Assembly: GCF_021390435.2 (NCBI RefSeq)
Contig: NZ_JAJVCN010000001.1
Coordinates: 2,418,001-2,482,000, forward strand
DNA length: 64,000 nucleotides
Reading direction: 5' to 3'
DNA from: Kibdelosporangium philippinense
Lineage (GTDB): Bacteria; Actinomycetota; Actinomycetes; Mycobacteriales; Pseudonocardiaceae
The notes beneath the pieces were generated by a model, which searched no databases, was not told the DNA's origin, and saw nothing but the letters and a program-made list of their open reading frames with translations. Below are positions 54,461 through 63,741 of the stretch, one piece after another. The translations under genes were made by a program, and so were the position numbers. Positions within the stretch are counted from its first letter, which is position 1; each line of letters begins with the position of its first letter.

Positions 54461-57211
54461 GTGGCCGCACGCCCTTCGCGTACGCCGGCTGAGGCTTTTC
54501 AGGCGGCCAAGCGCCGCACCGAAAGCCCCGAGCTGGCCGAATTCACTTCCGTGCTCTCCTTTGAGCTCGATCCCTTCCAGGTCCAGGCGTGCGAGGCGCT
54601 CGAAGCCGGGCATGGTGTGCTCGTCTGTGCCCCGACCGGCGCGGGCAAGACCGTTGTCGGCGAGTTCGCCGTGCATATGGCGCTGGCCGAGGGCCGCAAG
54701 TGCTTCTACACAACGCCGATCAAGGCGCTGTCGAACCAGAAGCACTCGGACCTCGTCGCCCGGTATGGCGCTGGCAAAGTCGGTCTGCTGACCGGCGACA
54801 CGTCGGTCAACGGCGACGCGCCGATCGTCGTGATGACGACCGAAGTCCTGCGCAACATGCTCTACGCGGGCTCGAACGCGCTCAAAGGCCTGCAGTACGT
54901 CGTCATGGACGAGGTGCACTACCTCGCCGACCGGTTCCGTGGCGCGGTGTGGGAGGAAGTCATCCTGCACCTGCCGGAGCACGTCCGGCTGGTCAGCCTG
55001 TCCGCGACCGTCAGCAACGCCGAGGAGTTCGGCGAATGGCTGGTCGAGGTGCGCGGCGACACCACAGTCGTGGTCGACGAGCATCGCCCGGTTCCGTTGT
55101 GGCAGCACATGATGGTCGGCCCGCGGATGATGGACCTGTTCGAGGGCGAGGACCCGCAGGGCGAGCTGCGGATCAACTCGCAGCTGGTGCGCCGGATCGA
55201 AGAGACCACGCGGATGCACGCGTGGCAGCCGGCCGGCCGGGGCAAACGGCGCCCGCCGATCAACCGGACCCGGTTCAAGCCGCCGTCACGCATCGACATG
55301 ACCCAACGGCTGGACGCTGCCGGGCTGCTGCCCGCGATCGTGTTCGTGTTCAGCCGCGCGGGATGCGACGCGGCCGTCATGCAATGCGCGCGTTCCGGCG
55401 TGCGGCTCAACGGCGAGGCTGAGGTCACCGAGATCCGCCGGATCGTCAACGCACGCACCCGTGACCTGCCCGAAGGTGACCTTGGCGTGCTCGGGTACTG
55501 GGAGTGGCGCGACGCTTTGGAGCGCGGATTCGCCAGTCACCACGCCGGTCTGCTGCCCGCGTTCAAGGAGACGGTCGAGGAGCTGTTCGTCCGTGGCCTT
55601 GTCAAGGTCGTGTTCGCTACCGAGACCCTTGCGCTGGGCATCAACATGCCCGCGCGCACGGTCGTGCTCGAACGGCTCGTGAAATACAACGGCGAGGCGC
55701 ATGTCGACCTGACGGCGGGGGAGTACACGCAGCTCACCGGCCGTGCGGGCCGTCGCGGTATCGACATCGAGGGCCACGCGGTGGTCCTGTGGCAGCCGGG
55801 CGTGGACCCCAAGCAGGTCGCCGGGCTCGCGTCGACCCGGACTTATCCCCTCAAATCGTCGTTCAAGCCCGGCTACAACATGGCGGTCAATCTGGTCGCC
55901 CGGCTCGGTTCGGAGGCCGCACGCGGCCTGCTGGAGCAGTCTTTCGCCCAGTTCCAGGCCGACCGCTCGGTGGTCGGCGTGTCACGGCGGATCGACCGTA
56001 ACCGGGAGGCGCTCGAGGGCTACGCCGAGTCGATGAACTGTCACCTCGGCGACTTCACCGAGTACGCCGAGCTGCGCCGCAAGCTCACTGACCGGGAGAA
56101 GTCCCTGGCCAGGCAGAACTCGTCGGCTCGCCGGGCGGAGGCGGCCGCGTCGCTTGAACGGCTGCGCAAGGGCGATGTGATCGCGGTGCCCAGTGGGCGG
56201 CGGTCCGGGCTGGCGATCGTGATCGACCCGGGTCTCGACCCGATGGGCGAGCCACGGCCGCTGGTGATCACCGAGGACCGGTGGGCCGGACGGCTGTCGG
56301 TCGCCGATTTCCCGCATCCGGTCGAGTCGCTCGGCCGCGTGCGGCTGCCCAAACAGGTCGACATCCGTTCCCCGAGGTCTCGGCGTGATCTCGCGTCTAC
56401 CCTGCGCAGCACGGGAATCAGCGCGCCGACCCGTGGCAAGCGCCGGTCAGGACCGGACGACGACGCGGACATCGCGGCGTTGCGCAGGGCGCTGCGCGCG
56501 CACCCGTGTCATGGTTGCCAGGACAGGGAAAGCCACGCGCGCTGGGCCGAGCGGTACTACCGGCTGAAGGCGGAAAACCAGCAGCTGGAACAGAAAGTGG
56601 CTGCCACAACGCACTCGCTCGCGCGTAACTTCGACCGGATCCGCAAGCTGCTCACCGAGCGGGAGTACTTGGCGGGCAACGGTCATGAGGAAGTCACCGC
56701 GCACGGCCGCAGACTGGCCCGGCTCTACGGCGAATCCGACCTGTTGGCCGCGGAATGCCTGCGGCACGGCGTCTGGGAAGGCCTCACCCCCGCTGAGCTC
56801 GCCGCGGTCGTGTCCGCGCTGGTCTTCGAGGCGCGCCGGGACTCGCCGTTCGAGGCCAGGGTGCCGCAGGGCCCGGTGACCGAGGCGCTGGCGCACACCG
56901 CGCAGCTGTGGGCTGGGCTCAACGAGGACGAGCGGCGGCACAAGCTGGAGCGCACGCGTCAGCCGGACGCCGGGTTCGCGTGGCCGGTGTATCGCTGGGC
57001 GCGCGGCGAGTCGTTGGAGCGGGTGCTGACCGCGTCGGAATCGGCTGGCTCGGAGCTCACGGCTGGCGACTTCGTGCGTTGGTGCCGTCAGGTCATTGAC
57101 TTGCTTGACCAGATCAAGGACGTGGCAGGCGGCGATTCCGACCTCAGCGCGACCGCCGCGCAGGCCGTGTCGGACATCCGGCGTGGCGTCGTGGCCGCAG
57201 GGACGACATGA
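54461..57211 (+). CDS. helY: DEAD/DEAH-box helicase HelY
   Basis: A 916-residue Ski2/Mtr4-like superfamily 2 helicase. Motif I is CAPTGAGKTVVGEFAVHMAL, motif II MDEVHYLADRFRG, motif III VSLSATVSN, and motif VI QLTGRAGRRGIDIEGHA. A long C-terminal region (residues about 640-916), which is specific to HelY, contains a Cys pair in HPCHGCQDRE. It probably unwinds RNA or DNA with a 3'-5' polarity; the role in actinobacteria is not settled. GTG start, last clearly conserved gene of the paf-tat-helY segment. Confidence 0.94.
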   Translation: MAARPSRTPAEAFQAAKRRTESPELAEFTSVLSFELDPFQVQACEALEAGHGVLVCAPTGAGKTVVGEFAVHMALAEGRKCFYTTPIKALSNQKHSDLVARYGAGKVGLLTGDTSVNGDAPIVVMTTEVLRNMLYAGSNALKGLQYVVMDEVHYLADRFRGAVWEEVILHLPEHVRLVSLSATVSNAEEFGEWLVEVRGDTTVVVDEHRPVPLWQHMMVGPRMMDLFEGEDPQGELRINSQLVRRIEETTRMHAWQPAGRGKRRPPINRTRFKPPSRIDMTQRLDAAGLLPAIVFVFSRAGCDAAVMQCARSGVRLNGEAEVTEIRRIVNARTRDLPEGDLGVLGYWEWRDALERGFASHHAGLLPAFKETVEELFVRGLVKVVFATETLALGINMPARTVVLERLVKYNGEAHVDLTAGEYTQLTGRAGRRGIDIEGHAVVLWQPGVDPKQVAGLASTRTYPLKSSFKPGYNMAVNLVARLGSEAARGLLEQSFAQFQADRSVVGVSRRIDRNREALEGYAESMNCHLGDFTEYAELRRKLTDREKSLARQNSSARRAEAAASLERLRKGDVIAVPSGRRSGLAIVIDPGLDPMGEPRPLVITEDRWAGRLSVADFPHPVESLGRVRLPKQVDIRSPRSRRDLASTLRSTGISAPTRGKRRSGPDDDADIAALRRALRAHPCHGCQDRESHARWAERYYRLKAENQQLEQKVAATTHSLARNFDRIRKLLTEREYLAGNGHEEVTAHGRRLARLYGESDLLAAECLRHGVWEGLTPAELAAVVSALVFEARRDSPFEARVPQGPVTEALAHTAQLWAGLNEDERRHKLERTRQPDAGFAWPVYRWARGESLERVLTASESAGSELTAGDFVRWCRQVIDLLDQIKDVAGGDSDLSATAAQAVSDIRRGVVAAGTT

Positions 57212-57319
57212 CGTGGGTTGGCCACGGCTCGGACAAGCTTGCCGGGTCGAGTGGGGAAATCACCACAACCTGTGGTTGGATCGCGCCGAATGGCTGCATA
57301 AGGACACCGGAGGCAAAGC

Positions 57320-58009
57320 ATGAGCAGCCCGTACGGGCCCGGCGGGAACGATCCGCAGCAGTGGGGGCAGCAACCTCAGCAACCCTACGGCCCACCGTCG
57401 GGCGGCTTCCCGGCCCAACAGCCAGGGGGATACCCCCAGCAGCCGGGCCAGCCGCAGTACGGTGGCTACCCCCAGCAGCAACCAACGGCGCCGTATGGCC
57501 AGCCGCAGGAGCAGTCGCCCTACGGCCCACCGCCGCAGGACCCTGGTAGCGCTGGGTTCCCAGCGCAACCGCAACAGCCGTACGGTCAGCCGCAACAGCA
57601 GCAGTACCCCGGTTACGGCCAGCAGCCGCAGCAGCCTTACGGCGGTTACGGCCAGCAGCCGCAGTACCCAGGGCAGGAGCCGCCGAAGAAGAAGTCCGGC
57701 GCGATGCTGTGGGTGATCGTCGGCGTGGTGGTGCTCGTGGTGGCCGCGGTCGGTGTGCTCGGGTTCGTGACGCCAGGCTTCTTCATGACGAAGGTCCTGG
57801 ACAAGAACGCGGTCCAGAATGGTGTCGTGAAGATCCTCGGCGAGCGCTACGGCGACACGGCGACCGACGTGGTCTGCCCGGCGGACCAGGAGGTCAAGGT
57901 CGGCAACACGTTCGACTGCACCTTGAAGGTCGACGGCGACGACCGCAAGGTCACGATCACGATCAAGTCCGAGGACAAGGCTGAGTACGAAGTCAGCCAG
58001 CCGAAGTAA
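57320..58009 (+). CDS. Gln/Pro-rich membrane protein with DUF4333 domain
   Basis: A 229-residue protein. A cytoplasmic low-complexity tail (residues 1-123) of PYG/GYPQQ units is followed by PKKKSG and one membrane helix ([20 protein letters not shown]). The exported DUF4333 domain has [20 protein letters not shown], a Cys pair typical of the family. It mirrors the layout of the minus-strand gene at 31.4-32.2 kb with a different exported domain. ATG start after GGAGG. Function unknown. Confidence 0.85.
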   Translation: MSSPYGPGGNDPQQWGQQPQQPYGPPSGGFPAQQPGGYPQQPGQPQYGGYPQQQPTAPYGQPQEQSPYGPPPQDPGSAGFPAQPQQPYGQPQQQQYPGYGQQPQQPYGGYGQQPQYPGQEPPKKKSGAMLWVIVGVVVLVVAAVGVLGFVTPGFFMTKVLDKNAVQNGVVKILGERYGDTATDVVCPADQEVKVGNTFDCTLKVDGDDRKVTITIKSEDKAEYEVSQPK

Positions 58010-58023
58010 AAATCGGTCGAGCA

Positions 58024-58069
58024 AGCGAAGTCGGCCATGACATCATGCGGTGTCATGGCCGACTTCGCT
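58024..58069 (+). terminator. perfect 19-bp hairpin overlapping the acetyltransferase start
   Basis: AGCGAAGTCGGCCATGACA at 58024-58042 and its exact complement at 58051-58069 flank an 8-base loop. The ATG of the Eis-like gene (58055) sits in the right arm. It may end transcription of the DUF4333 gene and hide the next start. Confidence 0.75.
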
Positions 58070-59269
58070 GTTCGGGTACTGACTGAGGACACCGAGCGCC
58101 GGGCAGTGCATTCGTTGCTACGCGTGGCACTGCACTCGCCACCGATGTCCGATTCGGACTGGGAAACGGTCCGGCCGACCTACGGCCCGAAGCGGTTCTT
58201 CGGCGCGTTCGATGGCGACGTGGCTGTCGGTTCTTCGTACGTCTACGACACCGCGGTGGCCGTACCGGGCGGAAACGTCGTGCCGATAGGCGGTCTCGCG
58301 CGTGTGGGTGTCCGCGCGGATTACCGCAGGCGAGGCGTGATGACCGAGCTGATGCGCTTCCAGCTCGCCGACTCCAAGGCCAATGGGCACGTACTGTCCA
58401 CATTGCACGCTAGCGAAGCTGCGATCTACGGCCGGTTCGGCTACGGCATGGGCACCCGTTCGAGGGAAATTCGTCTGAACCGGCCACGGGTGCGCGCGGG
58501 CGTGCCGCGATCAGGGCACGTGCGCATGCTCAGTTCAGCCGAGGCGATCGACCAAATCGCGCCGCTGTACTCGAGAATTGGCCTGTACCGCACGGGAATG
58601 ATGACCCGGACCCGGGATTGGTGGTCTGTCATTGTCGAGGCCCCGATGCGTACCGACCAGCCGTACTTGGCCGCCGTGCACTCCGGCCCGGACGGCGACG
58701 ACGGATACGTGCTCTACAAGGCGAAGGACAACTCCGACGACGCCTCCAACGATTATGGTGCCACACTGGAGGTTTGGGACCTGATCGGCGCGAATCAAGC
58801 GGCACGCAACGATTTGTGGCGCTTCCTGATGGAAATCGACCTGGTCATGCGGATCGACGCGTACGCGCGGCCGGTGGACGAACCGGTCGAGCTGCTGCTG
58901 GAGAACCCGCGTTCGTGCGTCACCCGCAACATCGATGACGAAAGCTGGGTTCGTCTCATCGATGTCCAAGCAGCATTGGCGGCACGGACGTATGGCGACG
59001 CTGATCCCGTTGCGGTGGAAGTGAACGACGCCTTCATGCCGGAAAATTCGGGGACATACCTGATTTCCCGTGACGGCGTCACGCGGGGTACCGAGCAGGC
59101 CCAGCTGACGCTCGATGTGGACACGCTGGGAATGCTGTACTTCGGCGCGTGGAAGCCGACGGACCTCGCCACCAGCGGCCGGATCAAGGTGTTTGACGCG
59201 GATGCGCTGGCCAGAGCGGACCGGCTGTTCGAGGCCGATTCGATCCCGTGGTGCGGCACGCACTTCTGA
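58055..59269 (+). CDS. Eis-like GNAT acetyltransferase
   Basis: ATG 58055 (ADFAVRVLTEDTERRAVHSL) gives 404 residues; an ATG at 58037 is also in frame. The two GNAT domains and sterol-carrier-like C-terminus of the Eis family are seen. The acetyl-CoA loop is VGVRADYRRRGVMTELMRFQ, with ASEAAIYGRFGYGMGTRSRE next, and the C-terminal end LFEADSIPWCGTHF carries the family's terminal carboxylate. Eis proteins acetylate aminoglycosides or peptides at several amines and form hexamers. Whether this one confers drug resistance is unknown. Confidence 0.88.
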   Translation: MADFAVRVLTEDTERRAVHSLLRVALHSPPMSDSDWETVRPTYGPKRFFGAFDGDVAVGSSYVYDTAVAVPGGNVVPIGGLARVGVRADYRRRGVMTELMRFQLADSKANGHVLSTLHASEAAIYGRFGYGMGTRSREIRLNRPRVRAGVPRSGHVRMLSSAEAIDQIAPLYSRIGLYRTGMMTRTRDWWSVIVEAPMRTDQPYLAAVHSGPDGDDGYVLYKAKDNSDDASNDYGATLEVWDLIGANQAARNDLWRFLMEIDLVMRIDAYARPVDEPVELLLENPRSCVTRNIDDESWVRLIDVQAALAARTYGDADPVAVEVNDAFMPENSGTYLISRDGVTRGTEQAQLTLDVDTLGMLYFGAWKPTDLATSGRIKVFDADALARADRLFEADSIPWCGTHF

Positions 59270-59399
59270 TTCCTTGCCGCGATTTCTACGCTCACGTAGC
59301 GCGATCGTGTTAATCCCAACTCTGGTTGGTTTCAACTCACCGATACGCCGCTACCCTCACACCTGAGGAGAAGTCGACGAGCAGGGGTGAGGTTTCGGC

Positions 59400-60206
59400 G
59401 TGACCGACGCGATGACCGAATGGGTACCGACCGGCATTGACGAGGAAGTGCCGAGCGCGGCACGCGTCTACGACTACCTGCTCGGCGGCGGGCACAACTT
59501 CAGCGCTGACCGCGCGCTCGCCGAGAACCTGCTGAAAGTGCTGCCAGCCCGCGATATGGCCAGGCTGAACAGGCAATACCTCGACCGGGTCGTGCGCTAC
59601 CTGATCGGCGAGGGGATCACCCAGTTCCTCGATCTCGGCTCGGGTATTCCGACCGTGGGCAACGTGCACGAAGTGGCGCAGAAGCTCAACCCGGACGCGC
59701 GGGTGGTCTACGTCGACAACGAGTCGGTCGCTGTCGCGCACAGCGAGCTGATGCTGCGCGACAACCCCAACGCCGCCGCGATCGAGGCGGACATGCGTGA
59801 ACCCGAGGTCATCTTCAGCAACGACCACGTCCAGCGTTTGATCGACTTCTCGCAGCCGGTCGGCCTGTTGATGGTCGGTGTCGTGCAGTTCGTCCCGGAC
59901 GTCGACGACCCATGGGCGATCGCGGACCGGTTCCGTGCCGAGCTCGCGCCAGGCAGCTACTTCGCGCTGTCCGCGTTCACCTGGGACAACGCGCCGGAAG
60001 GCATGCGTAAGGCGATCGAGGTGTTCAAGAACAGCCGCGACCCGATCTTCCCCCGTACCCACGAGGAGATCATGCGCATGTTCGGCGACTTCACCCTGGT
60101 GGAGCCCGGCCTGGTCTACACCCCGCAGTGGCGTCCCGACCGGACGAGCGACGTCGCCGACGCGACCCGCTCGAACCTCTACGCAGGTGTCGCCCGCAAG
60201 TCGTGA
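59400..60206 (+). CDS. SAM-dependent methyltransferase (DUF574/Methyltransf_19)
   Basis: A 268-residue protein from GTG 59400. The family opening is 'VPSAARVYDYLLGGGHNFSA', and the SAM loop is FLDLGSGIPTVGNVHEVAQ with the acidic residue in VVYVDNESVAVAH. The family is abundant in actinomycetes, often with unknown substrates. Upstream 130 bp holds only a short TACG-ctca-CGTA stem. Preceded by a weak ribosome site. Confidence 0.9.
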   Translation: MTDAMTEWVPTGIDEEVPSAARVYDYLLGGGHNFSADRALAENLLKVLPARDMARLNRQYLDRVVRYLIGEGITQFLDLGSGIPTVGNVHEVAQKLNPDARVVYVDNESVAVAHSELMLRDNPNAAAIEADMREPEVIFSNDHVQRLIDFSQPVGLLMVGVVQFVPDVDDPWAIADRFRAELAPGSYFALSAFTWDNAPEGMRKAIEVFKNSRDPIFPRTHEEIMRMFGDFTLVEPGLVYTPQWRPDRTSDVADATRSNLYAGVARKS

Positions 60207-60266
60207 GTCCTTGACAATGCCCGCCCACTAAGGTCGATTGGGGTAGTTGGACAGCAGAGGGGCGGA

Positions 60267-60875
60267 GTGGTGACCAGCGTACGAACCACCGGCGAGGATC
60301 CTCCGTGGGAAGGCTTGCAAGGCGCAGAACGGTACGCGGCGTGTATGCGCGCCGCGAGAACCGGTAACAGCGTCGCGCGGGCAACCCTGGTCACGGACCT
60401 CACGCCGTTGGTCTGGCATGTCGCACGAGGCAACGGTCTTGACCGCGCCCTCGCCGAGGACGTCGTGCAGACCGTCTGGCTTGCGCTGTTCAGCCACCTC
60501 GACTCGTTGGCCGAGCCAAAAGCCCTGGCCAGCTGGCTGATCACGACAACCCGCCGCGAAGCCCAACGAGTGCGTAGCGGGAAGGGTGCTCACGACCTGC
60601 CGCTCACCGACGAGATGGCCGAGCACCTGCCAAGCACCCAACCGCAGCCAGAGGACGAGGCGCTGCGCATGGATCGCGACACCCGGCTGTGGCGGGCGTT
60701 CAGCGGCCTGCCGGAGAAATGCCAGGAGCTGCTGAGGCTGACCGTGCTGTCCGGCCGTAGCGAATACCGCATGGTCGCTGAGGTCATGCAGATGAGGCGT
60801 GGCAGCATCGGCCCAACAAGGGGACGGTGCCTGACGACGCTCCGCGAGCTCCTAGCGGCCGAAGGAGGCGGGTGA
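60267..60875 (+). CDS. ECF-type RNA polymerase sigma factor
   Basis: A 202-residue sigma factor starting GTG. Region 2 reads VWHVARGNGLDRALAEDVVQ, then TVWLALFSHLDSL; region 4 has LPEKCQELLRLTVLSGRSEY with MQMRRGSIGPTRGRCLTTLR. Region 4 is typical of the actinomycete sigma-70 subgroup that lacks a membrane anti-sigma. The TGA overlaps the next gene's ATG by one base, with GAAGGAGG inside the sigma gene, so the two are made together. Target promoters unknown. Confidence 0.9.
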   Translation: MVTSVRTTGEDPPWEGLQGAERYAACMRAARTGNSVARATLVTDLTPLVWHVARGNGLDRALAEDVVQTVWLALFSHLDSLAEPKALASWLITTTRREAQRVRSGKGAHDLPLTDEMAEHLPSTQPQPEDEALRMDRDTRLWRAFSGLPEKCQELLRLTVLSGRSEYRMVAEVMQMRRGSIGPTRGRCLTTLRELLAAEGGG

Positions 60876-61312
60876 TGACGAACGACGAGGCCTTGCTCGC
60901 GGCACTGGACCAGGCGCTGGACGACTTCGACCCACCACCACCCGGGCTGATCGAACGCGTGCAGTTCGCCATCGAGTTGGAAGACCTCGACGTCGAAGTC
61001 GCCCGTTGGGAGCGCGCGGACCCGTTGGCCGGCGTTCGTGGGGAGAACAGCCAACGGACCATCACGTTCACCGTCGACGACCTGATGGTGATGATCAACC
61101 TGACGCCCGGCGGCGACAACAACCAGATCGACGGCTGGCTGGTCCCTCCCGGGCAGCACTCAGTCGAGGTACGCGTAGCCGGTCACGGTTCACACGAGAC
61201 CACAGCCGACGAGGACGGCCGGTTCGTGCTCGACCGCGTGCCATGTGGCACAACCCAGATCGTCATCCATTTCGACGACCGCACAGTCATCACCCCAACC
61301 GTCATCCTCTAA
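60875..61312 (+). CDS. sigma-factor partner protein, carboxypeptidase-regulatory-like
   Basis: A 145-residue soluble protein from ATG 60875. A helical N-terminal part (ALLAALDQALDDFDPPPPGL) resembles the sigma-linked CHAT/TPR-system accessory proteins of actinomycetes. The C-terminal part (GWLVPPGQHSVEVRVAGHGS, FVLDRVPCGTTQIVIHF) looks like a carboxypeptidase-regulatory beta-sandwich. No membrane helix or zinc-binding His-Cys motif is seen, so it is not a classical anti-sigma factor. It is coupled to the sigma gene and may modulate it. Confidence 0.8.
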   Translation: MTNDEALLAALDQALDDFDPPPPGLIERVQFAIELEDLDVEVARWERADPLAGVRGENSQRTITFTVDDLMVMINLTPGGDNNQIDGWLVPPGQHSVEVRVAGHGSHETTADEDGRFVLDRVPCGTTQIVIHFDDRTVITPTVIL

Positions 61313-61318
61313 CCGCGC

Positions 61319-61464
61319 CGTGTCCACCGTTCCGGCACACCGTGTCCACCGTTCCGACACCATGAGTTGTCCATTGCGGCACAACGAAATGACTGCGGTG
61401 GGCGGGTGCAGGGGATTTCACTGTGTCGGAACGTGTATTTCGGTGTGCCGGAATGGTGGACACG
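61319..61464. repeat. third cluster of 22-bp repeats with inverted ends
   Basis: Two tandem units (61319-61340, 61341-61362) start CGTGTCCACCGTTCC. A degenerate unit follows, and an inverted unit, GTGTGCCGGAATGGTGGACA then CG, ends at 61464. The cluster fills the gap between convergent genes and looks like a foldback element related to those at 48-49.6 kb. Confidence 0.75.
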
Positions 61465-61470
61465 CTGGTT

Positions 61471-63027
61471 TTAGGCGAGCAAATTCTGGGCGAAGGCGCG
61501 TCCGGAGGAACCGCTGACTCCGGCGCCTGGCCAAGTCGAGGCGCCGATTTGGTACAGGCCGGGCACAGCGGTCGCATATCCGCCGCGATGTGCGGGGATC
61601 GGTCGTTGCATGAAGTTCTGGGACAGGGCGCCATGTCCGGCCGTGTGGTCGCCGGGGCCGCAGCTTGGGTTCAGCCTGGCCAGGTCCGCCGGGCTCAACA
61701 CATGTCGTCCCACGATCAGCTCTTCGAGACCCTTGAAGTGCCTGCCTGCCTCAGCAATGATCCGGTCGGCGTAGTGCTCGGCGACCGACGACGTCCACTG
61801 GCCCGAGGTTGTGATCTCCCCGGCGGCATCGCCGATCGGGGCAAGCGGGGTCTCCAGGACTTGGAGCCGAACGACGGCTTGGCCCGCAGGCGCCCGAGTG
61901 GCGTCAACCGCGGTCGCCTCATGCCACGAGATCGACGGATGCGCCGCCAGGTACCCGGTGTCGGCCTGGTGCACGGAGTCGAGCAGGTGCGCGACGCTCC
62001 GGCCGAGGTTGATGCCGCCGCCCTCATCCAGCCGCGAGTCCAGGAACTGAGGGCGTTCGGACAACGCCAGGTTGATCTGGAAGCAGCCGCGACGGTACCC
62101 GTAGCGCTTGGCCTGTTGGCGGACCGCGATGTTCACACCGTCGGCTTCCCGCAGCAGATGCCCATACAGCTGGTCCGGGGTCGTACTCGCGGCGACAACA
62201 GAACCAGTGACAACCTCGCCATCCAACGTACGGACGCCAACGGCACGCCCGTCCTTGGTCAGCACGGCGTCCACGGATACGCCTGTTCTAATCACGCCGC
62301 CGTGCTCACGAACCAACGCGGTGAGAGCAGAAGCCAGTTTGCCACTGCCGCCCACAGGTTGCGGGTTGCCTTGAGGAAGCACCGCGGCCAAGAAAGCGGC
62401 CCACAACGCGCCGCCCGCGTCGTACGGGCTGATGCTCATGTGCAGGAGCCACGGCAGCAGAGCCATGCGCAGTTCCTCGGACGTGAACCGTTCGGTGATG
62501 AGGTCGTAGCCGTTGCCAGTGAACAACGTGGAGAACGGCAACGCGGGCGTCGTGTCGTTCTGCAGTCGCTCGAGGACGGGCGCTGCGGGGGTCAGATCCG
62601 CGCCCATCAACGGCAGCACTGCTTCGATGTGCCCGGATACGTCACCCAGGAGCGCGTGCCATGCCGCGTACTCGCCCAGCCGGTCCAGTTCCTCGTTCAG
62701 CACCGCTGGATCGGTTGCGATGACCGCCGTACGACCATCCGAAAGGGACGAACCGGTGCTTACTCCACCTTGGACGTACCGCAGACCGTGCCGCGAAAGA
62801 TCCGGGCCGAGCTCGGCGAAGACGGGGCCGCCCGCGAAGAAGGGATGCAGCGCGGAGAACGTGTCGTGCACGAAACCGGGCAGCGTCAGCTCTTCGCTGC
62901 GTACGAAACCACCGGGCACGTCGGCCTGTTCCAGCAGGCACACGCTGCGTCCGGCCTTGGCGAGGTACGCCGCCGCGACGAGCGCGTTGTGGCCCGCGCC
63001 GACAAAAACCACATCGAAGTTGCTCAT
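61471..63027 (-). CDS. phytoene-dehydrogenase-like FAD/NAD(P) oxidoreductase
   Basis: A 518-residue flavoprotein (COG1233 type). The dinucleotide loop is FDVVFVGAGHNALVAAAYLA (GxGxxx), with an FAD-binding end GVSGSSGRAFAQNLLA and a mid segment GGSGKLASALTALVREHGGV. Relatives desaturate carotenoids or oxidise other isoprenoids and amines. No other carotenoid genes are near, so a broader oxidase role is likely. Its IclR regulator lies 47 bp upstream in the same direction; both are probably one transcript. Confidence 0.88.
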   Translation of the reverse strand: MSNFDVVFVGAGHNALVAAAYLAKAGRSVCLLEQADVPGGFVRSEELTLPGFVHDTFSALHPFFAGGPVFAELGPDLSRHGLRYVQGGVSTGSSLSDGRTAVIATDPAVLNEELDRLGEYAAWHALLGDVSGHIEAVLPLMGADLTPAAPVLERLQNDTTPALPFSTLFTGNGYDLITERFTSEELRMALLPWLLHMSISPYDAGGALWAAFLAAVLPQGNPQPVGGSGKLASALTALVREHGGVIRTGVSVDAVLTKDGRAVGVRTLDGEVVTGSVVAASTTPDQLYGHLLREADGVNIAVRQQAKRYGYRRGCFQINLALSERPQFLDSRLDEGGGINLGRSVAHLLDSVHQADTGYLAAHPSISWHEATAVDATRAPAGQAVVRLQVLETPLAPIGDAAGEITTSGQWTSSVAEHYADRIIAEAGRHFKGLEELIVGRHVLSPADLARLNPSCGPGDHTAGHGALSQNFMQRPIPAHRGGYATAVPGLYQIGASTWPGAGVSGSSGRAFAQNLLA

Positions 63028-63074
63028 AGTCGCACGCTATGCGCGCTGCCGACTGTCGGCGACCTGAAGTTCGG

Positions 63075-63683
63075 TCAGTGGACTATTCCCGCGACCGTCG
63101 CCGCGACAGCTCGGGTCGCCTGGGTCTGGAAGGGAGCGGGCCGGGCGCCATGTGCATGGCTGGTGATCACGGCCATTCCATTGCCGGGCAACAGGATCGG
63201 CACTGACACGCATGTGATGCCCGAGGAGAGTGTTCCCGCGTCCACAGTGAGCAGTCCGGTGCGGTGGGCGCGGTCCTGTGCCGTGTCTGGCCACACGGGA
63301 CTGCCCGGCTTCACGCTGAATCCCAGGGGTTCTCGGGCGTCCATGAAGTCCAGGACAACCGGCGGCCCACCGATTTGGACACTCAATGCCACGCCGACGC
63401 CGGTCCGCGAGGCGAGTTCGGCCAACGGCCGCCACGCGACTGTCCTGAGCCGACGTTCCACCTGCCAACCGCCGCCGAAGTCGAGCAGGCTGGCACCAAT
63501 CCGGTAGCGCGTGCCGTCTCGCCGGACCGCACCGACCGCGACGAGCTGCTGCAGCAGCCGGTGCACCGTCGGCCGGGGGATCCCAGTCGCTTCGGCGAGG
63601 TCCATCAGTCGTGCCGGTTCCAACGCCTTGATCTCATCGAGCAGCTCGAACGCTGCCTCGATGACGCCACGACCATCGCTCAT
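63075..63683 (-). CDS. IclR-family transcriptional regulator
   Basis: ATG 63683 gives 202 residues. The winged helix-turn-helix is ARLMDLAEATGIPRPTVHRL, with LLQQLVAVGAVRRDGTRYRI next. The C-terminal effector domain is shorter than usual (about 125 against about 180 residues) but keeps 'LASRTGVGVALSVQ' and 'GITCVSVPILLPGNGMAVI'. It probably controls the downstream FAD oxidoreductase. Its short effector domain may change ligand range. Confidence 0.88.
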   Translation of the reverse strand: MSDGRGVIEAAFELLDEIKALEPARLMDLAEATGIPRPTVHRLLQQLVAVGAVRRDGTRYRIGASLLDFGGGWQVERRLRTVAWRPLAELASRTGVGVALSVQIGGPPVVLDFMDAREPLGFSVKPGSPVWPDTAQDRAHRTGLLTVDAGTLSSGITCVSVPILLPGNGMAVITSHAHGARPAPFQTQATRAVAATVAGIVH

Positions 63684-63741
63684 ACTCAAGGATCACCCGG
63701 CGGTCGGGCGATTGCCCGCTTTGCCGCCGAAGAGTGCCCGA

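Noticed and set aside
61423..63507. A 694-codon plus-strand frame across the oxidoreductase and IclR genes
   Set aside because: It spans two clear minus-strand genes and shows no recognisable domain.
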